From Pseudomonas sp. MWU15-20650 (GTDB lineage: Bacteria > Pseudomonadota > Gammaproteobacteria > Pseudomonadales > Pseudomonadaceae): 64,000 nt of DNA. A program made the position numbers and the translations under genes. Location: contig NZ_JALJFG010000009.1 of the NCBI RefSeq assembly GCF_023242475.1, positions 95,312-159,311 on the forward strand. The letters run 5' to 3'. The first letter of the stretch is position 1; each line of letters opens with the position of its first letter. Below are positions 10,055-18,900 of the stretch, piece by piece. The notes beneath the pieces are model-generated. The model was not told the origin of the DNA. It did no database searches and was given only the letters and a program-made list of their open reading frames with translations.

Positions 10055-10165
10055 AGTTATTACCCTCATCAGTGGTCCCACGGGACGCTCATCCAGAAAT
10101 GAACGGCACGCATGCGCTCGGGGGCTTTTTGGGCCGCAAAGCCAGCGCTGCCGGCATTCCTTACA

Positions 10166-10300
10166 GAAGCTGCTTTCAAAGTTTTACGCCTGCAGAACGG
10201 AGCTGATGAGGGTTGGCGCGGTTCTGACCTACCGGGTCAAACCCACGCCAACACCGTTCTGAAGGAACGACTGTGCTCGTGACGCTTTGAAAACAGCTTC
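10166..10300. repeat. Long imperfect palindrome in the acnB upstream region
   Basis: Nested complementary arms build one long hairpin. GAAGCTGCTTTCAAAG (10166-10181) pairs with 10285-10300 at 15 of 16 positions. CAGAACGG (10193-10200) pairs perfectly with 10254-10261. GTTGGCG (10212-10218) pairs with CGCCAAC (10246-10252). A small GACC/GGTC hairpin closes the centre. It fills most of the 394-base gap between acnB and the DUF1289 gene. It could be a structured leader RNA, a small RNA or a decayed miniature element. The rest of the gap shows only an A-tract near 10345 and no gene. Confidence 0.7.
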
Positions 10301-10448
10301 CAGCGGATTATTGGCGCCTTACAAGGCCGGATGATTCTACGGCAAAAAAAATCTAAAGGTAAGTTGCCTAACCAAGTTTGCTGGGTGATCAACCTTAGAC
10401 AAAGGGCTAACATGGCGCACTGTTTCGCTGATCTGCGTGTTGTTGCCC

Positions 10449-10919
10449 ATGTCCAACCAAACCATCAAGACACCCTGCGTCGGCCTGTGCTCCACGGTCT
10501 ACGGCGATCTCGTGTGCCGTGGCTGCAAGCGTTTCCACCACGAAGTCATTCAGTGGAATGGCTATAACGAAGAAGAAAAGCGTGCGGTTTGGCTCAGGCT
10601 CGAACAACTGCTGGTCCAGGTGATGGCCGGCAAGCTGGAAGTCTTCGACCCCAAGACCCTGCGCGGGCAATTGGAGCAACGCAAGATTCGCTTTGTGCCG
10701 CATCAGTCCGAATATTGCTGGGCCTATCAGTTGATCGCCCGTGGGGCGCGGGTGATCAATAACCTCGAGGCGTATGGCATGGTGTTGTTGCCGGAGTTTC
10801 GCGATTGGGCGTTGCCGCAATTGCGTGATGCCATCGACCGTGAGTTTTTCATCCTGTCCGAGGCCCATTACCAGCGCTACATCGCGCCGGGGTTCTTGAA
10901 AGACGCGCTATCTACCTGA
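10449..10919 (+). CDS. DUF1289 domain protein
   Basis: 156 residues. The N-terminus carries the DUF1289 signature: TPCVGLC, then about ten residues, then CRGCKR (roughly residues 6-30). This is a four-cysteine arrangement thought to bind metal, followed by a WNGY..EEKRAVW segment. The C-terminal 100 residues have no motif I know. The ATG at 10449 is preferred over an in-frame GTG twelve bases upstream because the family starts close to the TPCVG motif. The role of these small proteins is not established. It is a single gene, ended by a REP-type hairpin. Confidence 0.85.
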   Translation: MSNQTIKTPCVGLCSTVYGDLVCRGCKRFHHEVIQWNGYNEEEKRAVWLRLEQLLVQVMAGKLEVFDPKTLRGQLEQRKIRFVPHQSEYCWAYQLIARGARVINNLEAYGMVLLPEFRDWALPQLRDAIDREFFILSEAHYQRYIAPGFLKDALST

Positions 10920-10935
10920 CAATACACATCAAACC

Positions 10936-11010
10936 GTGGGAGGGGGCACGCCACAGTGATAGTGTTCCTTCTTAACTGCCTGGCATTAGCAGGCAAGCCC
11001 CCTTCCACAT
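10936..11010. repeat. REP-type palindrome (degenerate REPIN)
   Basis: The left arm GTGGGAGGGGGC at 10936 is answered by GCAAGCCCCCTTCCAC ending at 11009. It lies in the spacer between two convergent genes (DUF1289 and the stress protein), where it may also act as a transcription end. Confidence 0.75.
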
Positions 11011-11038
11011 TAGGTCCCCAGTGCCTGAAAAATCAGCC

Positions 11039-11902
11039 TCAGGCCTCGCCAGCCAACGCTTCGAGGTGATCCATCAACGTCTGTGGCTTGAGCACCAGCA
11101 CGTCGCTTTCCACCGCATCCAGCACCACCTCTGCGGTATTGCCGATCAACGCGCCGGAAATGCCAGTGCGCGCCACGGTGCCAATGATCGTCACCGCCGC
11201 CAGCAGGCGATGGGCGATATGCGGTATCAGCACGTCCGCCGGTCCTTCCTTGATATGCAGGTGCGCGTCATCCACGTCGAATTCGGCCTGGAATGCCTGG
11301 CACTGCTCGCGATAGCGCGCCTCGATGGTTTCTTTGAGCTGGAATGTCGGGTCTGCGGCCGACAGCATCGGCGATGGATGGGCGCTGATCACGTGTAGCT
11401 GCGCCTTGGCCAGGCTGGCGATATCAAACCCGTGGTCGATGATCGAATGGTGCAGTGAACGGTGTTCGCTGTCGGTATTGCCCACGTCGATCGCGGCCAG
11501 AATCACACCACCGGCCCATGGCGTCGACGTCTTGACCAGCAGCACCGGGGTAGGGCAGTAGCGCAGCAGTTTCCAGTCTGCGGGCGTCAGCAGGGCTTTC
11601 TTCAGTGGGCTGTCGGGAAAATGCTGCTTGATCACCAGCCCACAGCCCTCGGCCTGCTGCACATCGACGATGGTTTCATGCAGGCTGTCATTCCATGCCT
11701 GTTCGGTGGTGACGCTGTAGCCGTCTTCCTGCAAACCGGACTTGAGCAGACTCAGCAGTGCCGAATGCTCGTGTTTCTTGTCGCAGATCAGTAAATGCAG
11801 GTGCGCGCCGGTGACCCCGGCGATCAGCTTGGCGCGCTTGAGGGCCAGGCTTTCCGAATGCTCGGGCTCGATGACCACCAGGATGCTACGGATGGCTTGC
11901 AT
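11039..11902 (-). CDS. Tandem universal stress protein (UspE-like)
   Basis: 287 residues made of two Usp domains, about 1-140 and 150-287. The first starts with SILVVIEPEHSESLALKRA. The second ends with the nucleotide-binding-like loop GTVARTGISGALIGNTAEVVL followed by DVLVLKP, close to the G-2x-G-9x-G-S/T pattern of ATP-binding Usp proteins. Cytoplasmic. In Pseudomonas several Usp genes support anaerobic survival under Anr control. Here a perfect Anr/FNR box and a TATAGT -10 element lie upstream at the proper spacing, so low oxygen is the likely inducer. A GGAG ribosome site precedes the ATG. Confidence 0.93.
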   Translation of the reverse strand: MQAIRSILVVIEPEHSESLALKRAKLIAGVTGAHLHLLICDKKHEHSALLSLLKSGLQEDGYSVTTEQAWNDSLHETIVDVQQAEGCGLVIKQHFPDSPLKKALLTPADWKLLRYCPTPVLLVKTSTPWAGGVILAAIDVGNTDSEHRSLHHSIIDHGFDIASLAKAQLHVISAHPSPMLSAADPTFQLKETIEARYREQCQAFQAEFDVDDAHLHIKEGPADVLIPHIAHRLLAAVTIIGTVARTGISGALIGNTAEVVLDAVESDVLVLKPQTLMDHLEALAGEA

Positions 11903-11941
11903 GGACGGATCTCCAGGGACGCAAAAAAGGGGCCTGGAACA

Positions 11942-11984
11942 ACTATAGTTGCTGCGCGCCAGACGGCATGTTGATACACATCAA
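11942..11984 (-). promoter_or_regulatory. Anr/FNR-dependent promoter of the universal stress gene
   Basis: TTGATACACATCAA (11971-11984) is a perfect Anr/FNR dyad (TTGAT-N4-ATCAA). On the minus strand a TATAGT -10 hexamer lies at 11947-11942, putting the expected start near 11935 and the box centre about 42 bases upstream. That is the class II activator position. The -10 is embedded in a 12-bp palindrome, CAACTATAGTTG (11940-11951). Confidence 0.88.
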
Positions 11985-12016
11985 CGCCGCTGGCTGGTGG
12001 TCTGCGGCGTGGTCGG

Positions 12017-12022
12017 TATAAT
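12017..12022 (+). promoter_or_regulatory. -10 element of the miaE promoter
   Basis: A perfect TATAAT, 37 bases ahead of the miaE start. The -35 region is weak. The Anr box of the divergent gene lies just upstream (11971-11984), centred about 50 bases from the expected miaE transcription start, so cross-influence is possible. Confidence 0.6.
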
Positions 12023-12058
12023 CGGCGCCCTTTTGTGATTCTTATACCCGTGAGCCCG

Positions 12059-12661
12059 ATGAACCTGCCCGAAATCCACGAATTCCTCGGCTGCCGCACC
12101 CCCGATGCCTGGGTCCAGGCTGCTTTGGCCGATCAGGAAACCTTGCTGATCGACCACAAGAACTGCGAATTCAAAGCCGCCAGCACGGCCCTGAGCCTGA
12201 TCGCCAAGTACCACGGCCATGTGGACCTGATCAATATGATGTCGCGCCTGGCCCGCGAAGAGCTGGTGCACCATGAACAAGTCATGCGCCTGATCAAGAA
12301 GCGCAAAATCGAACTGCGCCAACTGCATGCGGGCCGTTATGCCTCGGGTTTGCGCAAAGTGGTGCGCAGCCATGAGCCGGTCAAGCTGGTGGACACCCTG
12401 GTGGTCGGTGCTTTTATCGAAGCCCGTAGTTGCGAGCGCTTCGAAGCACTGGTGCCGCATTTGGACGAAGAACTCGGCAAGTTCTATTTCGGTTTGCTGA
12501 AAAGTGAAGCCCGGCACTTCCAGGGTTACTTGAAGCTGGCCTACCAGTACGGCGACGCCAAGGATATCGCCCAGGTGATTGAGCGGGTAAGGGCCGCCGA
12601 GCAGGAACTGATCGAATCACCCGACATCGAGTTCCGCTTTCACAGTGGCGTGCCAGCCTGA
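12059..12661 (+). CDS. miaE: tRNA-(ms2io6A)-hydroxylase
   Basis: MiaE is a diiron, ferritin-like monooxygenase that hydroxylates the isopentenyl side chain of ms2i6A at position 37 of certain tRNAs, using O2. The 200-residue protein has the expected carboxylate and His ligands spread over a helical bundle: DHKNCEFKAA near residue 35, REELVHHEQV near 70, FIEARSCERFEAL near 120 and KSEARHF near 150. The ATG at 12059 is chosen; a GTG nine bases upstream is an alternative, as the ribosome site is weak (GTGAG). The 3' end overlaps the convergent MFS gene by 45 bases. Its O2 dependence next to an Anr-controlled gene is suggestive. Confidence 0.93.
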   Translation: MNLPEIHEFLGCRTPDAWVQAALADQETLLIDHKNCEFKAASTALSLIAKYHGHVDLINMMSRLAREELVHHEQVMRLIKKRKIELRQLHAGRYASGLRKVVRSHEPVKLVDTLVVGAFIEARSCERFEALVPHLDEELGKFYFGLLKSEARHFQGYLKLAYQYGDAKDIAQVIERVRAAEQELIESPDIEFRFHSGVPA

Positions 12662-13816
12662 GGCCACGGCCACGCCGAGCAATACGGTGACGCCCGCCAA
12701 CAGCAGGATCACCGTTTGCGCGCCCAGCGGCGCCGCCAGTGTGGCAATCAGCAAGCCCGCCAAGGGTTGTGCCAGGTTGTTCAGTAATGTGATCACGCCG
12801 ACGGTCTTGCCGAAGTCCTGCACCGGAATCACGCGCTGACGGGTGCTGCGTAGGTAGACGTTGAACATCTTGTCGAAGCCGGTGACCAGCAAGAAACCCA
12901 AGGTATAGGCCCACAAGCCGGGGCTGATTGCGGTGATCAGCGCGCCCACGGTAATCATCGAATATGACAACCCACCCAGTACCTTCAAGGGCAGGCTGGA
13001 GCGCGACAGGTAAAACAAGATCCCAATGGTCACCAAGGCGCCCGCCGCTTGCAGCAGGGCGTAAGTATCCTTGCTGGCCGCATATTGGCCCGTGACCATC
13101 GCCGCAGAAGTGGCCAGCGTCACCCCGATAATCAGGTTCACCCCCACCGCCAACGTAATAATCCGCTTCAATTCCGGCAGGCTGCGGATATGCCCGAAGG
13201 CGATGCGCAACGGTTGCAGCCAGATATCCCGATGTTGGGGGTGGCTTTCCAGGCGGACGGTGGTGTTGCGCTGCCAGATCAGCATCGCCAGGTCCGCCAG
13301 CACAAACAGCCCGGCGACGCCCAGCACTACCCAATACCAGGCCCACAGTTCCAGCATCAGCGCCGCCACCAGCGGCCCCAGTACCAGGCCGCTCTGGTCG
13401 GCGATCTGTGAGTAGGACAAGGTCTTGGCGTAGGTGTAGCGCTGGAAGATATGCGGCATGACCACTTCCCGGGCCATGATGCCCTGGGTGGTCAACACGC
13501 CACATAACGCAGACAGGATGACCAGCCAATAGATACCGTCGAACCACCCATGCAATGCCATCGCTACCACACAGGCCAATGCCCGGTACACTTGGCTCAG
13601 ATGCAGAATGCGCACCGGTGAAAACTTGTCGCATAACGCCCCGCACACCGGGAATGCCAGGTAGCGCGGCAGTGACTCGACAAAGAACGCCAGGCCAGCC
13701 CATGCCACACTGCCGGTCGTCTGGAACACGATCAGCGGCACGATAAACAGCAGGATCTGGTCGGCCAGTCGCGAAAGGAACAGCGATACAAAAAATGCCA
13801 AGTAGTCCTTGCGCAT
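12617..13816 (-). CDS. MFS transporter (MFS_3/enterobactin-exporter-like)
   Basis: 399 residues with about 12 transmembrane helices, starting MRKDYLAFFVSLFLSRLADQ. A conserved cytoplasmic loop after helix 2 (CDKFSPVRIL) and the SQIADQSGLVLGP segment in helix 5 place it with the EntS/MFS_3 type efflux proteins. Substrate unknown; siderophores or drugs are typical for that group. It is divergent from the RstAB operon (158-base spacer) and its 3' end overlaps miaE. A second reading frame of 468 codons across the same DNA is a shadow. Confidence 0.85.
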   Translation of the reverse strand: MRKDYLAFFVSLFLSRLADQILLFIVPLIVFQTTGSVAWAGLAFFVESLPRYLAFPVCGALCDKFSPVRILHLSQVYRALACVVAMALHGWFDGIYWLVILSALCGVLTTQGIMAREVVMPHIFQRYTYAKTLSYSQIADQSGLVLGPLVAALMLELWAWYWVVLGVAGLFVLADLAMLIWQRNTTVRLESHPQHRDIWLQPLRIAFGHIRSLPELKRIITLAVGVNLIIGVTLATSAAMVTGQYAASKDTYALLQAAGALVTIGILFYLSRSSLPLKVLGGLSYSMITVGALITAISPGLWAYTLGFLLVTGFDKMFNVYLRSTRQRVIPVQDFGKTVGVITLLNNLAQPLAGLLIATLAAPLGAQTVILLLAGVTVLLGVAVASGWHATVKAELDVG

Positions 13817-13930
13817 ACAACTCCCTGTGAATGGCGTTAAAGATTGCAGGCTATTTGTTAAAAACTCTTAAAAGCATGAAGCTTCGGCGGCGCTCAATGG
13901 CCAGTGGCTTCTGTTGACCTGCTTGCCACC

Positions 13931-13936
13931 TATAAT
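13931..13936 (+). promoter_or_regulatory. -10 element of the rstAB promoter
   Basis: A perfect TATAAT, 38 bases upstream of the response regulator start codon. The hexamer 17 bases further upstream (CTTCTG, 13908-13913) is a poor -35, which would fit an activator-dependent or autoregulated promoter. Confidence 0.5.
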
Positions 13937-13973
13937 GCCTGTACTTCAAGCCGCGTATCCACACTGAGAATTT

Positions 13974-14681
13974 ATGGAAAACCTGGGTCTGGGCAAGGTC
14001 CTGCTCGTTGAGGACGACGAGAAACTGGCAGGGCTGATCGCGCATTTTCTGTCGCAACATGGTTTTGAGGTGCGGGTGGTGCACCGGGGCGACATCGCTT
14101 TGGCGGCATTCGTGGAGTTCAAACCGAAGATTGTCGTGCTCGACTTGATGCTGCCGGGCCAGAGCGGCCTGCATGTGTGTCGCGAGATTCGTAATGTCTC
14201 CGACACGCCCATCGTGATCCTCACCGCCAAGGAAGACGACCTGGACCATATCCTGGGCCTTGAGTCCGGCGCCGATGACTATGTGATCAAGCCGATCAAG
14301 CCGCCGGTGCTGTTGGCGCGTTTGCGTGCCTTGCAGCGCCGGCAGGTACCGGAGCCCACGGTGCGCGGCGCCTTGGAATTCGGCCGATTGTCGATTGATC
14401 GCAGTTGCCGGGTCGTCAGCCTGGGCGGTGAGAAAATCGAGCTGACCACCATGGAATTCGAGTTGCTGTGGTTACTGGCCAGCAGCTCGGGCAAAATTCT
14501 CTCGCGCGACGACATCCTCAACCGCATGCGCGGCATTGCCTTCGATGGCCTCAACCGTAGCGTAGACGTCTACATCAGCAAGCTGCGCGGCAAGCTCAAT
14601 GACAACCCGCGTGAGCCGGTGTGCATCAAGACCATCTGGGGCAAGGGTTACCTGTTCAATCCGTTCGCGTGGGAGGTTTAG
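13974..14681 (+). CDS. rstA: OmpR-family response regulator, RstA-like
   Basis: 235 residues. The receiver domain (about 8-120) has the acidic pair in LVEDDE, the phosphoacceptor Asp57 (VVLDLMLPG), the Thr of ILTAKED and the Lys in DDYVIKPIKPP. A winged-helix DNA-binding domain of the OmpR/PhoB type follows (about 135-232), with the typical LTTMEFELLWLLA and SVDVYISKLRGKL elements. It is one base from the kinase gene (stop at 14681, next ATG at 14682), so the two are translated together. RstA is the closest named relative I recognise; its regulon here is unknown. Confidence 0.9.
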   Translation: MENLGLGKVLLVEDDEKLAGLIAHFLSQHGFEVRVVHRGDIALAAFVEFKPKIVVLDLMLPGQSGLHVCREIRNVSDTPIVILTAKEDDLDHILGLESGADDYVIKPIKPPVLLARLRALQRRQVPEPTVRGALEFGRLSIDRSCRVVSLGGEKIELTTMEFELLWLLASSSGKILSRDDILNRMRGIAFDGLNRSVDVYISKLRGKLNDNPREPVCIKTIWGKGYLFNPFAWEV

Positions 14682-15983
14682 ATGCTGCGCCTGTTTCTGC
14701 GCCTGTATGTGATCCTGGCGCTGGGTTTGGCGGGGGCGATCTGGCTGGTCAACTACACCTTCGACGAGTTACTGCCCGAGGCCAACGAAGTCTATAACCG
14801 CGAAGCCCTGCGTGGCCCGGCTTATGGCCTGGTGGAACAATTGCGGCCCGAGCAAGGCGCGGCCCGGGATGCTCGCCTGGCCGAGCTGCAACCCCATTAC
14901 GGGCTGCGCCTGAAATTGGTGCAGCGCGATACCCTGGCGCTGGATGAGCGCGAGCAAAAACTGCTGGCCGCAGGCGAACTGGTAGTGCGCGGTGACTTCA
15001 TGGAGTTCCTGACCACCATTGATAGCGGCCCGCAGTTGCTACAAATCAAACTGCCGGAAGAGCCCAAATGGTTATACATGTGGGCCTATGGCTTCCTGGG
15101 TGTGAGCCTGGCCCTGGTCCTGTATTTCTGGGTCCGCCCGCACTGGCGTGACCTGGAGCATATTCGCCTCGCGGCGCAGCGCTTTGGTGACAACGACCTC
15201 GGCTCGCGCATCCTGCTGCCGCGTCGTTCCACCGTGCGCGAACTGGCCGGGCACTTCAACCAGATGGCCGAGCGTATCGAAAGCCTGATCGCCAACCAGC
15301 GCGAACTGACCAACGCCGTGTCCCATGAACTGCGTACACCGATTGCGCGTTTGTCCTTTGAACTCGACCAACTCAAGCAGCAAGCCGATCCTCGGCAAAG
15401 CCGCGAGTTGATTGCCGATATGTACGCCGACCTGGGTGAACTGGAAGAAATGGTTTCCGAACTGTTGACCTATGCCAGCCTGGAGCGTGGCGCCACCCAG
15501 GTGACCCGCGAGAATATCGAGGCCCATAGCTGGCTGGACAGCGTGATCGGCAGCGTAGCGCTGGAGGCCGAGGCCGCGGGCGTGCAGTTGTCGCTGCGCA
15601 CCTGTGAAGTCGATTTTATTCAGATCGAACCACGCTTTATGGCGCGCGCGGTGATCAACCTGCTGCGTAATGCCATTCGCTACGCAGACCGCCGCGTGGA
15701 AGTGTCGTTGGTCAGGTTCGGCAGCGGTTACGAAGTGCGCGTTAATGACGATGGCCCGGGCGTACCGGTGGACGGGCGGACAAAGATCTTCGAACCCTTC
15801 CTGCGCCTGGATACCAGCCGTGACCGCCGCACGGGCGGCTTCGGCCTGGGCCTGGCGCTGGTCAAGCGTGTCAGCCAGTGGCATGGCGGGCAGGTGCAAG
15901 TGCTGGATTCGGAGTGGGGTGGGGCGTCGTTTCGGATGACGTGGGCGTATTCTGATCAGGCAAATAAAAATGCCAGTCCCTAG
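14682..15983 (+). CDS. rstB: Sensor histidine kinase, RstB-like
   Basis: 433 residues. Two membrane helices (about 5-25 and 131-150) flank a periplasmic sensor of roughly 105 residues. A HAMP domain follows (about 150-200). The dimerisation/phosphoacceptor helix carries His215 in NAVSHELRTPIAR. The ATPase domain has the N box (NLLRNAIRYAD), G1 (DDGPGVP) and G2 (GFGLGLALVKR) motifs. It is a complete kinase, paired with the response regulator just upstream. The natural signal is unknown. The stop codon lies in the loop of the terminator hairpin. Confidence 0.92.
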   Translation: MLRLFLRLYVILALGLAGAIWLVNYTFDELLPEANEVYNREALRGPAYGLVEQLRPEQGAARDARLAELQPHYGLRLKLVQRDTLALDEREQKLLAAGELVVRGDFMEFLTTIDSGPQLLQIKLPEEPKWLYMWAYGFLGVSLALVLYFWVRPHWRDLEHIRLAAQRFGDNDLGSRILLPRRSTVRELAGHFNQMAERIESLIANQRELTNAVSHELRTPIARLSFELDQLKQQADPRQSRELIADMYADLGELEEMVSELLTYASLERGATQVTRENIEAHSWLDSVIGSVALEAEAAGVQLSLRTCEVDFIQIEPRFMARAVINLLRNAIRYADRRVEVSLVRFGSGYEVRVNDDGPGVPVDGRTKIFEPFLRLDTSRDRRTGGFGLGLALVKRVSQWHGGQVQVLDSEWGGASFRMTWAYSDQANKNASP

Positions 15984-15996
15984 AGACTGGCATTTT
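15969..15996. terminator. Bidirectional terminator between rstB and giant gene 1
   Basis: TGCCAGTC (15971-15978) pairs with GACTGGCA (15985-15992), extended by A/T pairs on both sides, with T-rich tracts on either strand. It overlaps the rstB stop codon and ends transcripts of both convergent genes. Confidence 0.9.
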
Positions 15997-15997
15997 A

Positions 15998-18900
15998 TTA
16001 GTGTTTGAACCAACGTGGTTGGTAGGTAACGATACCGTCTATTAGGACGTCCGGTTTGTCGACGTCAGCAATGTTGATCTTGATCTTTGCGCCATGATCT
16101 TTTTCAACACGGGTAATGATTTTATTGACGAATCTCTTCTTGAGCGCGTTATCCGCAATAAAGTTGAGGGTCGTCGCGTCGGCGCCCTTATTTGATAGCG
16201 CAGCACTCGCGCGTTCGATATTTCGTTGGGTCGTGATGTAGGTCGAATTTTGAGCCACGGATACCGTTCCTTCAAAGGCCTTGACGGGTCTTTTAATTTC
16301 CTTTTGAAATAAACGTGCAAAAGATCTACTTCTACCTTCTGCTGAGTGACATATCAGCAGCCGGACAGTATTGAAGCTGGCTGGATCCACTTTCTTGCTT
16401 CGCAGTAATTTTATTAAATCTTTTGCGCCATAATATTTGTCATCTATGCATACTTTTGTGCCTGAGCCGAAGAGGTTATCAACCCAGTCGCGCTCGGTGC
16501 CATGGGCCACGATGTTTAATCGGCTTAAATTTTTATACTCATCTGTAAATGTATGGATTTTGTTACCTATCATATTCAGCGCTTTCATCTTTCCGCCCAT
16601 CTGAATCACGTTATCGCGCCCCAGCGCCGTGTCCAGCGCACGCTCCCTGCCCGTAAGGCTGCTGCGACTGGTTCCGGGGACGGCGTCATCAACCTGCTTA
16701 TGGGGCGTGAAGTTCTCCAGCGGCTTTCCATACGTGCGGTTTTTCACCGGGTCGAATGCGTGGATTTTCCCGGTTTTTTTGTCCAGCTTCGCGCTCACCG
16801 AGAAAGTCGCACCGTTTTTCCTGTAGGTACCCTCTGCGACATCGGGGCGGGTGGCGAATTTGGAGAGATCGTTGCGCCCCGTACGCCCGCGCAATAGCCG
16901 GTCGAAGTCAGTCGTGGGTGTCGATGACGTTAATGCCCGCGAGCGATTGAAGAGGCGGTTGCCAAAGGTCTGACGTGTGCGCTTTGTGGCGGCCCTCAGG
17001 GTTTTAACCCCCTTGAACCCACCGCCCAGGCCGGCGGTGGTGGCATACATCACGCCGTCGAATATAAGATCGGCTGCCACAGCCAGCCAGTCGCCCTTGA
17101 CCACGTTCCTGACCAGATTCACGCCAGGTATCGATCCGAGCAACAGCTCCTTGCTATGTTCGAAGTCTTGATCTTCTTCACTGAAACGCGTGGTGTGACC
17201 GGTTGCGCTCACCCACTCGTCGAGCGGACTTTTGCCAAAGGTATGACGGGCCAGAAGTTCACCGAGAAACTGGCTGCGGGCGCTGGTATACGAGGCGGGT
17301 ACAGCCCCGTCGCCAGGCGTGGTGGCGTCGAGGCTGCCTGCCACGCCCGCCGGGACGTCAAAGGGCACGATGGCGGTGTTGGAGAATTTGTCGCCTCCGA
17401 TAATGCCGGCTGGCTGGCGGGTCCACTCGCCTTGCAGGCCGGGCTTGAAGTCGCTCAGTGGTTTCAACCTGTTCTCTTGCGGGCAAAATTCATACGCCCT
17501 GACGCTGTCGCCATCGGTGGCCCTGACAATCAATGAGCGCTTGTCGTTCTCCTGTTCCGGGAATGGCTGGTCGTGATTGATATTGCCCGCCTGGGTGTAG
17601 CTGGTGTGTTTGATGACTGTGCCCTCGATAAAGAGGTCGAGCTTGCCGAATTCCAGGTGGTGACGGTCTTCTATCGGCAGTTGCGCAATCAGATGTTTGG
17701 TCAGGTTGACCAGGCCGCTATCCCGGCTTTGCTGATAATTTGCCACCGCGTCGCGATGCAGGGGCTTGATGTCGGGCAGATCGCCCAGCAGTTTGATCGA
17801 GCCGTCGGGGACCTTTGAGGGGTTGAGTGAATACCAGGTGTTATCGTCCTTCAGGCTCGGCGCATGCTCGGACAGGTACATGTCCAGCAACGAATAAGGG
17901 CCGGTATTGACGTGCAAAGGCCCGTCGTTGAGTGCGTTATTGGTTCTTGACTGGGGGTTGGTGATGACCGCCGCTTCAAACGGGACATTTTTGATGTGCT
18001 GTCCCATCACCTCCAGTGCCATGGACTTTTGCAGGGGCACAGGTGCGTTCAAATCCTGCGCAATCTTCTTCAGCCCGGTCATGACCTCAGTGAACGTCGT
18101 ATGCGCAGCGTTCAGCTGTTGGGCCGAATACTCTCCCGTCGCTGAAGGTTTGAGTACGCCATAGGCCAAGGCCCAATCGATGACCGCAGCCTGCTTGACC
18201 TCATTGAGCAAGGCTTGATCGTCGTCGCTGATCGGGTTGACCTCGCCATACTTGACCACCTCGGCAAAGCTCATCAATGAACTGCTTCCCGGGTGCTTCG
18301 CTTCGATGTAGGCCACCGTGGCTTTCAAACTGAACCAGGCCGGTGAGCCATAGGTCACGTCTTTGGGGATGTCCTTGACCTGAAGCTCCGGCGCCGCGCT
18401 CGCCAGCAGCAGATGCGCGGCCACAGGGGCCATCTCTTGCGAGGCGCGCTGGGTCTGCACCAGATGGTCGACCAGCGCTTGTTTGATGGTGTCGAGCGGT
18501 TTTCCGTGAAAGGCTTTGTCAGCCAGATCGAACCCTGCGGTTTGATTGGCTTTTTTAGGCGTGCCCAGCCAGGTTGGCGCGTCCAGCCCCAACAGCATGG
18601 CGGCCAGTACCCAGTCGGAACTGTCGGGGTCTTCGGCGGCGCCCATTTTTTTCTGCAACGAGGCTTCCAATTCCCTGGCCTTTGGCGAGGCAAGTATCTG
18701 ACTCAGCACATGGGCAGGATTGCGCAGCTCGGTGCTTGTCCAGTGTCGATTTTTGGTCAGGTAATTGAAAGCATCTGTCTTTTTTCCCGCACTGAGACCT
18801 GGCAGTTGCAGGTTGTTGTACGCAATGTGGGAATAAAGCTCCTTTTGCTCGGACGCGCTGACGGGCGCTTCCCAACCCAATGCTCCGGTGTAATTCCCAT

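Noticed and set aside
7451..10102. An 883-codon open frame on the plus strand opposite acnB
   Set aside because: It is the antisense shadow of a highly biased GC-rich gene; AcnB on the minus strand has all its iron-sulfur ligands and the right length.
12414..13820. A 468-codon minus-strand frame overlapping the MFS gene
   Set aside because: Gly/Arg/Ala-rich composition and no membrane pattern; the other frame encodes a proper 12-helix MFS protein.
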